Assembly (NCBI GenBank): GCA_014800785.1
Contig: JAAVFK010000043.1
Location: 1-54,613 of the forward strand
Source: Bacteroidales bacterium
Lineage (GTDB): Bacteria > Bacteroidota > Bacteroidia > Bacteroidales > Muribaculaceae
Direction: 5' to 3'
Length of the DNA stretch: 54,613 nucleotides
The notes under the pieces were generated by a model that saw only the letters and a program-made list of their open reading frames with translations, was not told the DNA's origin and searched no databases. The first letter of the stretch is position 1. Each line of letters opens with the position of its first letter. The position numbers and the translations under genes are program-made. Positions 9,401 to 19,935 of this stretch are shown one piece after another.

Positions 9401-10137
9401 AGCGTGAGGGTGCGAAGACTGTGACCACAGTCTTCTGCAACCTGACCCCCGAAGACATCGACCGCTCGACCGAACGTATGGCCGAGGAGATCGACAAATG
9501 TGATATTCTCGCCATCTCCGGCGGCTTCTCCGCGGGCGACGAACCCGACGGCAGCGGTAAGTTTATCGCCTCTGTTCTTCAGAACGAGAAAGTGAAGGCC
9601 GCGATCGAGCGTCTGCTCGCACGCAAGGGTCTCGTGCTCGGTATCTGCAACGGCTTCCAGGCTCTCGTGAAGTCGGGTCTCCTCCCCTTCGGCAAGATCG
9701 GCGAGCTGACCCCGGACAGCCCGACGCTGTTCCACAACGATATCCACCGCCACATCTCGCAGATGGTGACTACCCGCACGGCTTCCGTGAAGTCACCCTG
9801 GCTCGAGGGCTTCGAACCGGGCGAGCTCCACACCGTCGCCGCCTCACACGGCGAGGGCAAGTTCACCGCGAGCGCAGAGCTGGCCGCTGAACTCCGCCGC
9901 AACGGACAGATCGCATTCCAGTATGCCGACGCGGAAGGAAACGCGACCATGGATTCGCCGGCCAACCCGAACGGCTCGACCGAGGCGATCGAGGGTATCA
10001 TCTCACCCGACGGTCTCGTGCTCGGCAAGATGGCCCACTCGGAGCGCTACGCCGACGGACTGATGAAAAATATTCCGGGCGAAAAGCGTCAGAATCTTTT
10101 CCGCAACGCCGTCAATTATTTCCGTAAACAAAGCTAA
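6427..10137 (+). CDS. purL: phosphoribosylformylglycinamidine synthase, single-chain PurL
   Basis: At 1236 residues this is the large single-chain form of FGAM synthase, which converts FGAR, glutamine and ATP to FGAM in de novo purine synthesis. The synthetase half contains the linker motif YWSDHCRHTTF (about 216-226) and the ATP/FGAR site NETHNHPTEIEPFGGASTC (about 315-335). The C-terminal class I glutaminase starts at about residue 975 (VYLPTFPGTNCDYD), with the nucleophile in GICNGFQ (about C1074) and the catalytic His in ASHGEGKF (about 1140). An acidic, unconserved linker (about 955-972) separates the parts. The small-subunit system PurS/PurL/PurQ is therefore not needed. It follows purE by 144 bp and is strongly biased to G/C-ending codons. 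Confidence 0.97.
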   Translation: MSNYRLFVEKREPYRVEAESLRNELNSNLGLDIKDLRVVCVYDLFGFEPELVEKARYKVFGETATDTVSDSFDLSLSPYIAVECLPGQFDQRAASAKDCVKLIDPAADIEIRSAKLLVFDNSVSEKDLEKIKKYVINAVESRAKDMTILAAPERAVAKEVKVLDGFRAITPEEAPAWVKANGLAMNADDLMEVVKYFTAEGRDPNETELRILDTYWSDHCRHTTFTSRLTDIEVEDSPAADTIRKAVEEWHEVRRELGRENKDLCLMDLATIGARWLRAHGKLDDLEQSEENNACSIFVDVDVDGEKERWLLQFKNETHNHPTEIEPFGGASTCLGGAIRDPLSGRAYVYQAMRVTGAADIWQPVSETMAGKLPQRVISLRAAGGYSSYGNQIGLATTHVREIFHPGYVAKRLEVGAVVGAVKAADVRRERPEPGDVILMFGGRTGRDGIGGATGSSKEHTEASLEECGSEVQKGNAPEERKIERLFRRPEVTRLIKKSNDFGAGGVSVAIGELTDGLDIYLDRVTTKYDGLNPTELAISESQERMSVVVERKDMEEFMKYCGEENLEVRHVADVTDSGRMRMYYNGETVADLKREFIDSAGAPHFAAATIGTIEDRDPFGRQPDGATLEEKFKNLLALPNVTSQKGLIEMFDSSIGASTVLMPFGGRTQQTESQVSVQKLPVGNHHTDTASIMSFGFNPDLSSWSPFHGSQYAVVDSVAKVAAAGADWSGMRFSYQEYFEKMTSRHAWGKPLAALLGTLRMQKELGLGSIGGKDSMSGTFGNISVPPTLIAFGITTVDANRVVSPEFKEAGHKLYLLRHTPKADRTPDTDLLKENFTKMNAQSAAGNIAAASALGYGGLAEALAKSTFGNRVGADVKIDEDALFNLDYGTILLEAKSPIANPAFVEIGETIAADKLIVNGVEMAIEDLYQANRAKFNEVYPDSTPKRGRVENASSEKNTTRREGAPIEHPTVYLPTFPGTNCDYDMARAFEREGAKTVTTVFCNLTPEDIDRSTERMAEEIDKCDILAISGGFSAGDEPDGSGKFIASVLQNEKVKAAIERLLARKGLVLGICNGFQALVKSGLLPFGKIGELTPDSPTLFHNDIHRHISQMVTTRTASVKSPWLEGFEPGELHTVAASHGEGKFTASAELAAELRRNGQIAFQYADAEGNATMDSPANPNGSTEAIEGIISPDGLVLGKMAHSERYADGLMKNIPGEKRQNLFRNAVNYFRKQS

Positions 10138-10205
10138 GACCTTAGAGTGGCCGGAAACACCTCCGGACGCTCTGAGAATCTTGATCCAAATATTCTCTAC
10201 ATAAT

Positions 10206-11252
10206 ATGGCAAAAAGTTATGAGGCTTCGGGCGTGAATCTCGAAGCGGGATATGAAGTTGTCAGCCGCATCAAGAAACATGTGGCCTCGACAAACCGTCC
10301 GGGCGTGATGGGCAACATCGGCGCCTTCGGCGGAATGTTCGACCTCGGATCGCTCGGATATCGCCACCCGATTCTCGTGAGCGGCACCGACGGTGTCGGA
10401 ACAAAACTCAAGCTCGCTTTCGAGCTCGACCGCCACGACACCATCGGCATCGACGCCGTGGCCATGTGCGTCAACGACGTGCTGGCCCAGGGCGCAAGAC
10501 CGCTCGTCTTCCTCGACTATGTGGCTGTGGGCAAGAACCATCCCGCCGTTGTCGAGGCTATCGTCTCGGGCGTAGCCGAGGGTTGCCGCCAGGCCGAATG
10601 CGCCCTCGTCGGCGGCGAGACCGCCGAGATGCCGGGCATGTATTCCGATGGTGAATACGACATCGCCGGTTTCACCGTGGGCGCCGTCGAGAAAGACCGT
10701 CTGATCGACTGCTCGAAAGTGGCCGTTGACGACATTCTCATCGCCCTCCATTCCAGCGGCGTTCACTCCAACGGCTTCAGCCTTGTCCGCAAGGTCATCG
10801 CCGACGCCGGTCTCGACCTCAACAAGGAATATGAGGAGATCCCCGGCCGCACTCTCGGCGAGGCCCTTCTCGAACCGACCCGCATCTACGTGAAGCCCGT
10901 CCACAAACTCCTCGAGGAGGTTGACGTTCACGGAATCGCCCACATCACCGGCGGCGGCTTCGACGAGAATATCCCCCGCATCTTCCCGAACGGCCAGGGT
11001 GCCGTGATCAACGAGGGCACCTGGGAAATTCCCGGCGTGTTCCGTCTGATCGAGAAATATGGCAATATCCCCCACCGCGAGATGTTCAACATCTTCAACA
11101 TGGGTGTCGGCATGGTGATCGCAGTCGATCCTGAGGATGCCGAAAAGACCCTTGAGGTACTCCGCGCCGCCGGCGAGAAGCCCGTGGTGATCGGCCGCGT
11201 AGCCGACGTAGCCGGAATCGACATCATCCTCCTCGACGAAGACAAAAAGTAA
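10206..11252 (+). CDS. purM: phosphoribosylformylglycinamidine cyclo-ligase (AIR synthase)
   Basis: This 348-residue enzyme closes the imidazole ring, making AIR from FGAM with ATP. It shows the family motif [10 protein letters not shown] (about 60-69), the DYVAVGK segment (about 107-113), [13 protein letters not shown] (about 136-148), [15 protein letters not shown] (about 182-196) and the C-terminal [13 protein letters not shown]. Length and order fit PurM throughout. It follows purL by 68 bp and comes next in pathway order after it. No regulatory element is evident in the short spacer except a weak ccgga/tccgg hairpin. Confidence 0.96.
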   Translation: MAKSYEASGVNLEAGYEVVSRIKKHVASTNRPGVMGNIGAFGGMFDLGSLGYRHPILVSGTDGVGTKLKLAFELDRHDTIGIDAVAMCVNDVLAQGARPLVFLDYVAVGKNHPAVVEAIVSGVAEGCRQAECALVGGETAEMPGMYSDGEYDIAGFTVGAVEKDRLIDCSKVAVDDILIALHSSGVHSNGFSLVRKVIADAGLDLNKEYEEIPGRTLGEALLEPTRIYVKPVHKLLEEVDVHGIAHITGGGFDENIPRIFPNGQGAVINEGTWEIPGVFRLIEKYGNIPHREMFNIFNMGVGMVIAVDPEDAEKTLEVLRAAGEKPVVIGRVADVAGIDIILLDEDKK

Positions 11253-11312
11253 AACTCATCGGGAATAGATCCTCAGGACCCCGCCACCCAATTATACGGA
11301 ACCCGACAAATT

Positions 11313-11335
11313 GTAGGGACATGCCTTCGGCATGT
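11313..11335. repeat. REP-like hairpin in the purM-purH spacer
   Basis: The sequence tagggacatgccttcggcat, followed by gt, has the same tagggac start as the palindromes at 1-20, 19859 and 22664, but a different stem: acatgcc-ttc-ggcatgt at 11319-11335. It is probably a divergent member of the same extragenic palindrome family and could form a stable hairpin in the purine transcript. Confidence 0.5.
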
Positions 11336-11407
11336 TAAACTTGCAACCCGAAACCGGCACCCGCATAACCGGCAAACCTGAGATTTATCCACTCTGCTAT
11401 TAAAATA

Positions 11408-12937
11408 ATGAGAGCACTCATCAGTGTAAGCGACAAAAGGGGCGTTGTTGAATTCGCCAAGGCCCTCAAGAACCTCGGTTGGGATATCATCGCGACCGGT
11501 GGCACAATGACTAAACTCCGCGAAGCCGGACTCGATGTGATCAACATCAGCGACGTGACCGGTTTCCCCGAAATATGCGAGGGCCGCGTGAAGACCCTCC
11601 ACCCCAAGGTTCACGGCGGTCTTCTCGCGCGCCGCGACAAGGCCGACCACATGGCCACCATCGCCGAGAACGGCATCGAGCCGATCGACATGGTCTGCGT
11701 GAACCTCTATCCTTTCGAGGCTACCATCGCCAAGGAGGGAACATCACTCGAAGACGCTGTGGAGAACATCGACATAGGCGGTCCTTCGATGCTCCGCTCG
11801 GCTGCCAAGAATTTCGCGGCCGTGACCGTTGTCTGCGATCCGGACGACTATGAGAATATCATCTCCGAGATCAAGGAGACCGGCAACACCCTTCCCGAGA
11901 CCCGTTTCAAACTCTCGGCCAAGGCGTTCACCCACACCGCGCTCTATGACAGCCGTATCGCCGAGTACATGCGCCGTAAGGCCGGTCTCGACGAGAAGCT
12001 CTTCCTCGACTTCGATCTCGTCCAGTCTCTCCGCTACGGCGAGAACCCCCACCAGCAGGCCAAGTTCTACCGCTCGAAACCTGAGGTTTCATATTCTGTG
12101 GCCTATGCGCGCCAGCTCGGCGGCAAGGAGCTCAGCTACAACAATATTCAGGACGCCAACGCGGCTCTCGCCATCGTCCGCGAGTTCAAGGAGCCTTTCG
12201 CTGTCGGTCTGAAGCACATGAACCCCTGCGGCGCAGCTGTCGGCAAGGATCTCAAGGAGGCCTGGACCAAGGCTTATGAGGCCGACACCGTCAGCATCTA
12301 CGGCGGTATCGTTGCCGTAAACCGCCCCCTCACCGGCGAGGTAGCCGAGATGATGAAGCCCATCTTCCTCGAGATCGTGATGGCTCCCGAGTTCACTCCC
12401 GAAGCCCTCGAAGTTTTCTCAAAGAAGAAGAACCTCCGTCTCCTCGAAGTGAAGATGGACAACGAGAAGCAGCCCCAGCGCCAGTATGTAGGTATGTCGG
12501 GCGGCCTCCTCGTCCAGGACGCCGACGTAGATTGTCTCGACGTGACCGAGGAGATGACCGTCACCGAGCGCAAGCCGACCGAGCGCGAGCTCGCTGACAT
12601 GGATTTCGGCTGGAAGGTCGTGAAGCATGTGAAGAGCAACGCTATCGTCGTTGTCAAGGACGGCCAGACTCTGGGTGTAGGCGCAGGCCAGATGAACCGT
12701 GTCGGTTCTGCCGGCATCGCGCTTGAAGAGGCCAAGGCCGCCGGCCACACCGAGGGCCTCGTGCTCGCCTCCGACGGCTTCCTCCCCTTCGACGACACCG
12801 TTGAACTCGCCTCCAACTACGGTGTGACCGCCATCGTTCAGCCCGGCGGCTCGATCCGCGACGAAGACGCTATCAAGAAGGCCAACGAGAAGGGCATCAC
12901 GATGCTCTTCACCGGTATGCGCCATTTCAAACATTGA
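11408..12937 (+). CDS. purH: bifunctional AICAR transformylase / IMP cyclohydrolase
   Basis: This 509-residue protein catalyses the last two steps to IMP. The N-terminal MGS-like cyclohydrolase domain runs to about residue 145 and includes ALISVSDKRGVVEFA, the ATGGT segment and VKTLHPKVHGGLL (about 60-72). The AICAR transformylase domain begins near residue 195 (LRYGENPHQQAKFYR) and carries the catalytic KHMNPCGAAVG (about 268-278). The C-terminal GAGQMNRVGS and SDGFLPFDDTVELA segments complete the fold. It is 155 bp behind purM and 12 bp before purD. The long reverse-strand open frame across it is a codon-bias artefact. Confidence 0.97.
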   Translation: MRALISVSDKRGVVEFAKALKNLGWDIIATGGTMTKLREAGLDVINISDVTGFPEICEGRVKTLHPKVHGGLLARRDKADHMATIAENGIEPIDMVCVNLYPFEATIAKEGTSLEDAVENIDIGGPSMLRSAAKNFAAVTVVCDPDDYENIISEIKETGNTLPETRFKLSAKAFTHTALYDSRIAEYMRRKAGLDEKLFLDFDLVQSLRYGENPHQQAKFYRSKPEVSYSVAYARQLGGKELSYNNIQDANAALAIVREFKEPFAVGLKHMNPCGAAVGKDLKEAWTKAYEADTVSIYGGIVAVNRPLTGEVAEMMKPIFLEIVMAPEFTPEALEVFSKKKNLRLLEVKMDNEKQPQRQYVGMSGGLLVQDADVDCLDVTEEMTVTERKPTERELADMDFGWKVVKHVKSNAIVVVKDGQTLGVGAGQMNRVGSAGIALEEAKAAGHTEGLVLASDGFLPFDDTVELASNYGVTAIVQPGGSIRDEDAIKKANEKGITMLFTGMRHFKH

Positions 12938-12949
12938 AGTTGAACAATC

Positions 12950-14212
12950 ATGATTGAAGACAAGAAAGTGAAACGTGTCCTGGTGATCGGCAGTGGCGGC
13001 CGCGAACATGCGATCGTCGACGCCCTCGCCCGCTCGTCGCGTGTGGCCAAGATCTTCTGCGCACCCGGCAACGCCGGAATCGCCGACAAGGCTGAGTGCG
13101 TGGACATCAGTGTGACCGACATCGACGATCTGGCCCGTTTCGCTAAAGATAACAATATCGACCTGACGGTCGTTGGTCCCGAAGCCGCGCTGGCCGAGGG
13201 TGTCGCCGACCGTTTCGCCGAGGATGGTCTCGCTATCTTCGGTCCTACCCGCGAGGCTGCCCGCATCGAGAGCAGCAAGGAGTTCGCCAAGGAGATCATG
13301 GAGCGCCACGGAATCCCGACGGCCTCCTATCGCGCGTTCGACAATTTCGACGAGGCTCTCGCCTACGTCAAGAGCCGTCCTCTCCCGGCCGTCGTGAAGT
13401 ATGACGGTCTGGCAGCGGGCAAGGGCGTGGTCGTTGCTCCTACCTATGAAGAGGCTGAGGCGGCTCTCCGCGACATGCTTCTCGGAGCCGCCTTCGGAAA
13501 GGGCCGCGTGGTCATCGAGGATTTCCTCGCCGGTCCCGAATTCTCGTTCATGTGCATCGTCTCGGGCCGAAAGGTCTATCCCCTCGCTATCGCCCAGGAC
13601 CACAAGCGTGCCTATGACAACGATGAAGGTCCCAACACCGGCGGCATGGGTGCCTATTCTCCCGTGCCTTTCGTGACCGATGAGATCCGCGAGAAGGCGC
13701 TCAAGGAGGTGATGCAGAAGACGGCCGACGCTCTGGCCGACGAGGGCATACACTACTGCGGTGTTCTCTACGGCGGTCTGATCCTGACTGCCGAGGGCCC
13801 TAAGGTGATCGAGTTCAACGCCCGCTTCGGAGACCCCGAGACCGAGGTCGTGCTCCCGCGCCTGAAGACCGACATCTATACTCTCTTCGAGAGCGCTGTC
13901 GCAGGCGTCGACTGCCCCACTTCGTGGAATCCGGAGACTTGTCTCGGCGTGGTTCTCGCAGCCGAGGGCTACCCCGGAAAGTATGCCAAGGGTATTGAGA
14001 TCGAAGGCACCGACAAGGTGTCGGGCGACGTTCTCCACATGGGGACCGCCCGCAAGGAGGGCAAGCTCGTCAGCGCCGGCGGCCGCGTGATGATGATCAC
14101 CGCGACCGGCGGGAATGTGGCCGAGGCCCGCGACCGCGTGATGGCCGACATCCGCAAGATCAACGCACCCGGCCTCTTCTGGCGCACCGACATCGGTCAC
14201 CAGAGCATCTGA
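12950..14212 (+). CDS. purD: phosphoribosylamine-glycine ligase (GAR synthetase)
   Basis: This 420-residue ATP-grasp ligase joins phosphoribosylamine and glycine. The N-terminal GSGGREHAI (about 11-19) is the PurD signature. It is followed by the VGPEAAL segment, the ATP-grasp lysine in VVKYDGLAAGKGVVVA (about 148-163), a long loop with FLAGPEFSFMCIV, the DEGPNTGGMGAYSP motif (about 225-238) and the magnesium-binding EFNARFGDPETEVVLPRL. All landmarks and the length fit PurD. It lies 12 bp after purH, so the two are almost certainly co-transcribed. The N-terminal eight residues are an extra basic extension before the Rossmann strand. Confidence 0.97.
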   Translation: MIEDKKVKRVLVIGSGGREHAIVDALARSSRVAKIFCAPGNAGIADKAECVDISVTDIDDLARFAKDNNIDLTVVGPEAALAEGVADRFAEDGLAIFGPTREAARIESSKEFAKEIMERHGIPTASYRAFDNFDEALAYVKSRPLPAVVKYDGLAAGKGVVVAPTYEEAEAALRDMLLGAAFGKGRVVIEDFLAGPEFSFMCIVSGRKVYPLAIAQDHKRAYDNDEGPNTGGMGAYSPVPFVTDEIREKALKEVMQKTADALADEGIHYCGVLYGGLILTAEGPKVIEFNARFGDPETEVVLPRLKTDIYTLFESAVAGVDCPTSWNPETCLGVVLAAEGYPGKYAKGIEIEGTDKVSGDVLHMGTARKEGKLVSAGGRVMMITATGGNVAEARDRVMADIRKINAPGLFWRTDIGHQSI

Positions 14213-14235
14213 TCCGCTCCAATCCAACACAGGCT

Positions 14236-14262
14236 CCCGGGCCGACACTCCGACGGCCCGGG
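14236..14262 (+). promoter_or_regulatory. GC-rich hairpin between purD and folD
   Basis: A perfect 9-bp inverted repeat, cccgggccg / cggcccggg, with a nine-base loop lies in the 72-bp spacer. There is no downstream T-run, so it is more likely an mRNA-stability or processing hairpin than a terminator. Confidence 0.45.
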
Positions 14263-14284
14263 TGAATATCAAACCCGCTCTTAA

Positions 14285-15148
14285 ATGAAGATAATCGACG
14301 GCAAGGAACTTGCCCAGCAGATAAAGACGAATCTTGCGGCTACTGTGGCTGAGGTCACCGGCGAGGGCGCACGCGCACCTCACCTGGCGGTGATCCTCGT
14401 CGGCGACGACAAGTCGAGCGCCACTTATGTCCGGGGCAAGGCGAAGGCTTCGGCCGAGGTCGGAATCGAGAACACCACGATCCACCGTCCGGCTGACCTC
14501 TCCCACACCGAGCTTCTCGAACTTGTGGAGAAACTCAACAATGACCCGGCAGTCGACGGAATCCTCGTCCAGCTTCCTCTCCCCGAACATATCGACACAC
14601 AGAAGATCATCGAGCACATCGACCCCTCAAAGGATGTCGACGGCCTGACCTCAGCCAATGCCGGCTGTCTGGCCCAGGCGCTTCCCGGAGTGCGTGCCTG
14701 CACTCCGCGCGGAATCATCGCAATGCTCGACTCGGCCGGTGTCCGGATCGACGGAGCGAGAGCCGTTGTCGTCGGTCGTAGCAACCTCGTCGGTTTCCCC
14801 GTGGCCAAGATGCTTCTTGACCGCGACGCGACCGTGACGATCGCCCACACCCACACCCGCGACCTGGGCACCGTGACACGCGAGGCTGATATCCTCGTGG
14901 TCGCTGCCGGTTCGCCGCGCCTGATAAAGGCAGATATGGTCAAGGAGGGCGCTGCCGTGATCGATGTCGGAATCTCATGGGACGACGCTGCGGGACGCCT
15001 CGTCGGCGACGTCGATTTCGACGCAGTCAAGGATAAGGCCTCGGCCATCTCCCCCGTCCCGGGCGGTGTCGGCCCGATGACCATCGCCGGACTGATGATG
15101 AACACGGTCGAATGTTGGCTCCGCCACATCCGTTCCGAGGAAAAGTGA
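14285..15148 (+). CDS. folD: methylenetetrahydrofolate dehydrogenase / cyclohydrolase
   Basis: This 287-residue bifunctional enzyme makes 10-formyl-THF, the one-carbon donor for AICAR transformylase (and for PurN-type steps). It shows the catalytic SATYVRGKAKASAEVGI segment (about 45-61, with the conserved Tyr and Lys), VDGILVQLPLPEH (about 92-104), DVDGLTSANAG, the NADP site VVGRSNLVGFPVAKML (about 160-175) and the C-terminal PVPGGVGPMTIA. Its place between purD and purB is functionally logical because it supplies formyl groups to PurH. The length is normal. Confidence 0.96.
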   Translation: MKIIDGKELAQQIKTNLAATVAEVTGEGARAPHLAVILVGDDKSSATYVRGKAKASAEVGIENTTIHRPADLSHTELLELVEKLNNDPAVDGILVQLPLPEHIDTQKIIEHIDPSKDVDGLTSANAGCLAQALPGVRACTPRGIIAMLDSAGVRIDGARAVVVGRSNLVGFPVAKMLLDRDATVTIAHTHTRDLGTVTREADILVVAAGSPRLIKADMVKEGAAVIDVGISWDDAAGRLVGDVDFDAVKDKASAISPVPGGVGPMTIAGLMMNTVECWLRHIRSEEK

Positions 15149-15216
15149 ACCGCCTCCCCCCGAAGCGCCACCCACTTCCACAACTCAATGAGTAATCGGT
15201 CAAGAGACCGTCACTT

Positions 15217-15411
15217 AGAGAATGTTTGGATTTAAATGATTTTAGCACAAAGAGAGATTTTGGGATGATTTTTAAAAGTTGAAGAGGGAGCGATGCGGGC
15301 ATCGCGACTGATGAAATCTTTTAAAAAGGGCCCAAAAGATCCTTTGTGATGAAATCAAAAATTTCTAAACCTCTCTAAATATTAAATTTGGTTTAAATCC
15401 AAACATTCTCT
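15217..15411 (+). repeat. MITE-like long palindrome, copy 1 (folD-purB spacer)
   Basis: A 195-bp element is bounded by perfect 20-bp inverted repeats (15217-15236 and 15392-15411). Inside, the two halves remain imperfectly complementary almost to the centre, which is the palindrome gcgatgc-gg-gcatcgc at about 15290-15307, so the whole element could fold into one long hairpin. It encodes nothing credible. Copies 2 and 3 lie at 16750-16948 and 53080-53267. The purB-proximal arm contains a TAAATTTG -7 box at 15383-15390. Confidence 0.85.
15383..15390 (+). promoter_or_regulatory. outward -7 box carried by MITE copy 1, facing purB
   Basis: TAAATTTG is an exact match to TAnnTTTG and lies in the right arm of the palindromic element, 63 nt upstream of the purB start codon. 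No clear -33 TTG is seen at the expected distance, so promoter strength is uncertain. Confidence 0.4.
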
Positions 15412-15453
15412 TACTGAACTCCTAAAAAGATAACTTTCAAACTACCAACTCAA

Positions 15454-16752
15454 ATGATAGAACGTTACGGCCGCGACGTCATGCGGCAGATATGGACCGA
15501 GGAAAACAAGTTCAACGCCTACCTCAAGGTTGAGCTCCTCGCAGCCGAAGCCTGGAGAGAACTCGGCGTCGTTCCTCCCGAAGACATCGAGAAACTGAAC
15601 GCAAAGGCAACCTTCAACATTGACCGCATCAAGGAGATCGAGCTCCAGACCCGCCACGATATCGTGGCTTTCACCCGCACCGTCTCCGAGTCGCTCGGCG
15701 AGGAACGCAAGTGGATCCACTACGGTCTGACCTCGACCGACGTCGTAGACACCGCCAACGGATATATCTTCCGCCAGGCAAACGAAATCATCAAGGATGA
15801 CCTCCGCCGTTTCTCTGAAATGCTGAAACGCCAGGCTCTCCGCTTCAAATACACCCCCTGCATCGGCCGTACCCACGGAATCCACGCCGACATCACTTCG
15901 TTCGGCCTCAAGTGGGTTCTCTGGCACGAGGAGATGCGCCGCAACATCGAACGCTTCGACCGCGCTTCGCGTGGCGTCGAGGTCGGCAAGATCAGCGGTG
16001 CCGTCGGCAATTTCGCTAACATCCCCCCGTTCGTCCAGGACTATGTCTGCGAACATCTCGGAATCGACTCGGCCGACATCTCGACCCAGGTGATCCAGCG
16101 TGACCGCCACGCTTACTATATGGCTACCATCGCCCTGATCGGCGCCACCATCGAACAGATGGCCCTCGAGGTCCGCAACCTCCAGCGCACCGAGGTTCAC
16201 GAAGTCGAAGAGTCGTTCGGCAAGGGCCAGAAGGGTTCGTCGGCAATGCCCCACAAGCGCAACCCGATCGGTTCTGAAAACATGTGCGGATGCGCTCGCG
16301 TTCTCCGCGGATACATGCAGACGGCATACGACAACGTAGCCCTCTGGCACGAGCGCGACATCTCCCACTCGGCTACCGAGCGAATCCTGATGCCCGACGC
16401 TACCATCCTCCTCGACTATATGCTCAACCGCATGATGTCGATCCTGGAAAACCTCGTCGTCTTCGAAGCCCAGATGAAGGCCAACATCTACCGCACCAAC
16501 GGCGTGATCTTCGCCCAGCGAGTGATGAACGCTCTCATCGAGAAGGGCTTCGTTCGCGAGAAGGCCTACGACACCGTCCAGCCCATCGCCATGCGCGCTA
16601 TGGCCGAAGGCCGTCCCTATGCCGAGCTTCTGGCCGAAGATCCGACCGTCAGCTCGATGCTCACCCCCGAGGAACTGGAGGCCTGCTTCACGCTCGACTA
16701 TTACATGAAGAACGTCGATTACATTTACAAACGCAATAAACTCGAAGAGTAA
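15454..16752 (+). CDS. purB: adenylosuccinate lyase
   Basis: This 432-residue lyase of the fumarase/aspartase superfamily acts twice in purine synthesis: SAICAR to AICAR, and adenylosuccinate to AMP. The N-terminal MIERYGRDVMRQIWTEENKF is typical of the PurB group. The active-site regions are HYGLTSTDVVDTA (about 90-102), GRTHGIHADITSFG (about 137-150) and the signature GSSAMPHKRNPIGSE (about 260-275), which carries the flexible catalytic loop. The gene is flanked on both sides by copies of the same palindromic element, and the downstream copy begins within its stop codon. Recombination between these direct repeats could delete it. Confidence 0.96.
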   Translation: MIERYGRDVMRQIWTEENKFNAYLKVELLAAEAWRELGVVPPEDIEKLNAKATFNIDRIKEIELQTRHDIVAFTRTVSESLGEERKWIHYGLTSTDVVDTANGYIFRQANEIIKDDLRRFSEMLKRQALRFKYTPCIGRTHGIHADITSFGLKWVLWHEEMRRNIERFDRASRGVEVGKISGAVGNFANIPPFVQDYVCEHLGIDSADISTQVIQRDRHAYYMATIALIGATIEQMALEVRNLQRTEVHEVEESFGKGQKGSSAMPHKRNPIGSENMCGCARVLRGYMQTAYDNVALWHERDISHSATERILMPDATILLDYMLNRMMSILENLVVFEAQMKANIYRTNGVIFAQRVMNALIEKGFVREKAYDTVQPIAMRAMAEGRPYAELLAEDPTVSSMLTPEELEACFTLDYYMKNVDYIYKRNKLEE

Positions 16753-16948
16753 GAGAGAGTTTGAATTTAAATGATTTTAGCACAAAGAGAGATTTTGGGA
16801 TGATTTTTCAAAGTTGAAGAGGGAGCGATGCGGGCATCGCGACCGATGAAATCTTTGGAAAAGCGCCCAAAAGATCCTTTGTGATGAAATCAAAAATTCC
16901 TAAACCTCTCTAAACATTAAATTTGATTTAAATTCAAAGACTCTCTTA
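16750..16948 (+). repeat. MITE-like long palindrome, copy 2 (purB-purA spacer)
   Basis: This 199-bp element is closely similar to copy 1 over its whole length and has the same orientation. Its 22-bp terminal inverted repeats (16750-16771 and 16927-16948) differ at two positions. It starts with the TAA stop of purB and ends one base before the ATG of purA, so the whole spacer is the element. The centre gcgatgc-gg-gcatcgc is identical to copy 1. Its right arm carries TAAATTTG at 16918-16925, facing purA. Confidence 0.88.
16918..16925 (+). promoter_or_regulatory. outward -7 box carried by MITE copy 2, facing purA
   Basis: TAAATTTG matches TAnnTTTG and lies 24 nt upstream of the purA ATG. Transcription from it would start near 16932 and give a leader of under 20 nt. 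The -33 region lacks a clear TTG, so this is a candidate only. Confidence 0.45.
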
Positions 16949-16949
16949 T

Positions 16950-19818
<2,869 letters not shown>

Positions 19819-19842
19819 TCCCCCCGGGACCGCAAGCGCCCA

Positions 19843-19924
19843 GCACCGATAACCTCGTAGGGACGCACGGCCCGTGCGTCCACTCCCCCCAAATGCCGCA
19901 CCGATAACCTCGTGCGTCCACTCC
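19843..19924. repeat. REP-like module, one full and one deleted copy
   Basis: The first copy (19843-19886) reads gcaccgataacctcgt, then the palindrome ggacgcacgg-c-ccgtgcgtcc (19861-19881), then actcc. The second copy (19898-19924) has the same flanks but lacks the 17 bp that contain most of the palindrome, with the join inside a shared cgt. A third copy of the module with palindrome is at 22649-22688. The intact palindrome would form a 10-bp stem. The array occupies the guaB-guaA spacer. Confidence 0.8.
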
Positions 19925-19935
19925 AACCAAAAAAA

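Noticed and set aside
12419-14617. Long open frame (732 codons) on the minus strand across purH-purD-folD, and similar antisense frames across purL, purA, guaB and guaA
   Set aside because: They mirror the strong G/C-ending codon bias of the plus-strand purine genes, have no recognisable domains, and each lies fully opposite a well-identified enzyme.
15217-16948. purB as cargo of a composite transposon formed by the flanking repeats
   Set aside because: The flanking elements encode no transposase, purB matches the neighbouring purine genes in codon use, and gene order makes functional sense. Two separate insertions or a spacer duplication are simpler explanations.
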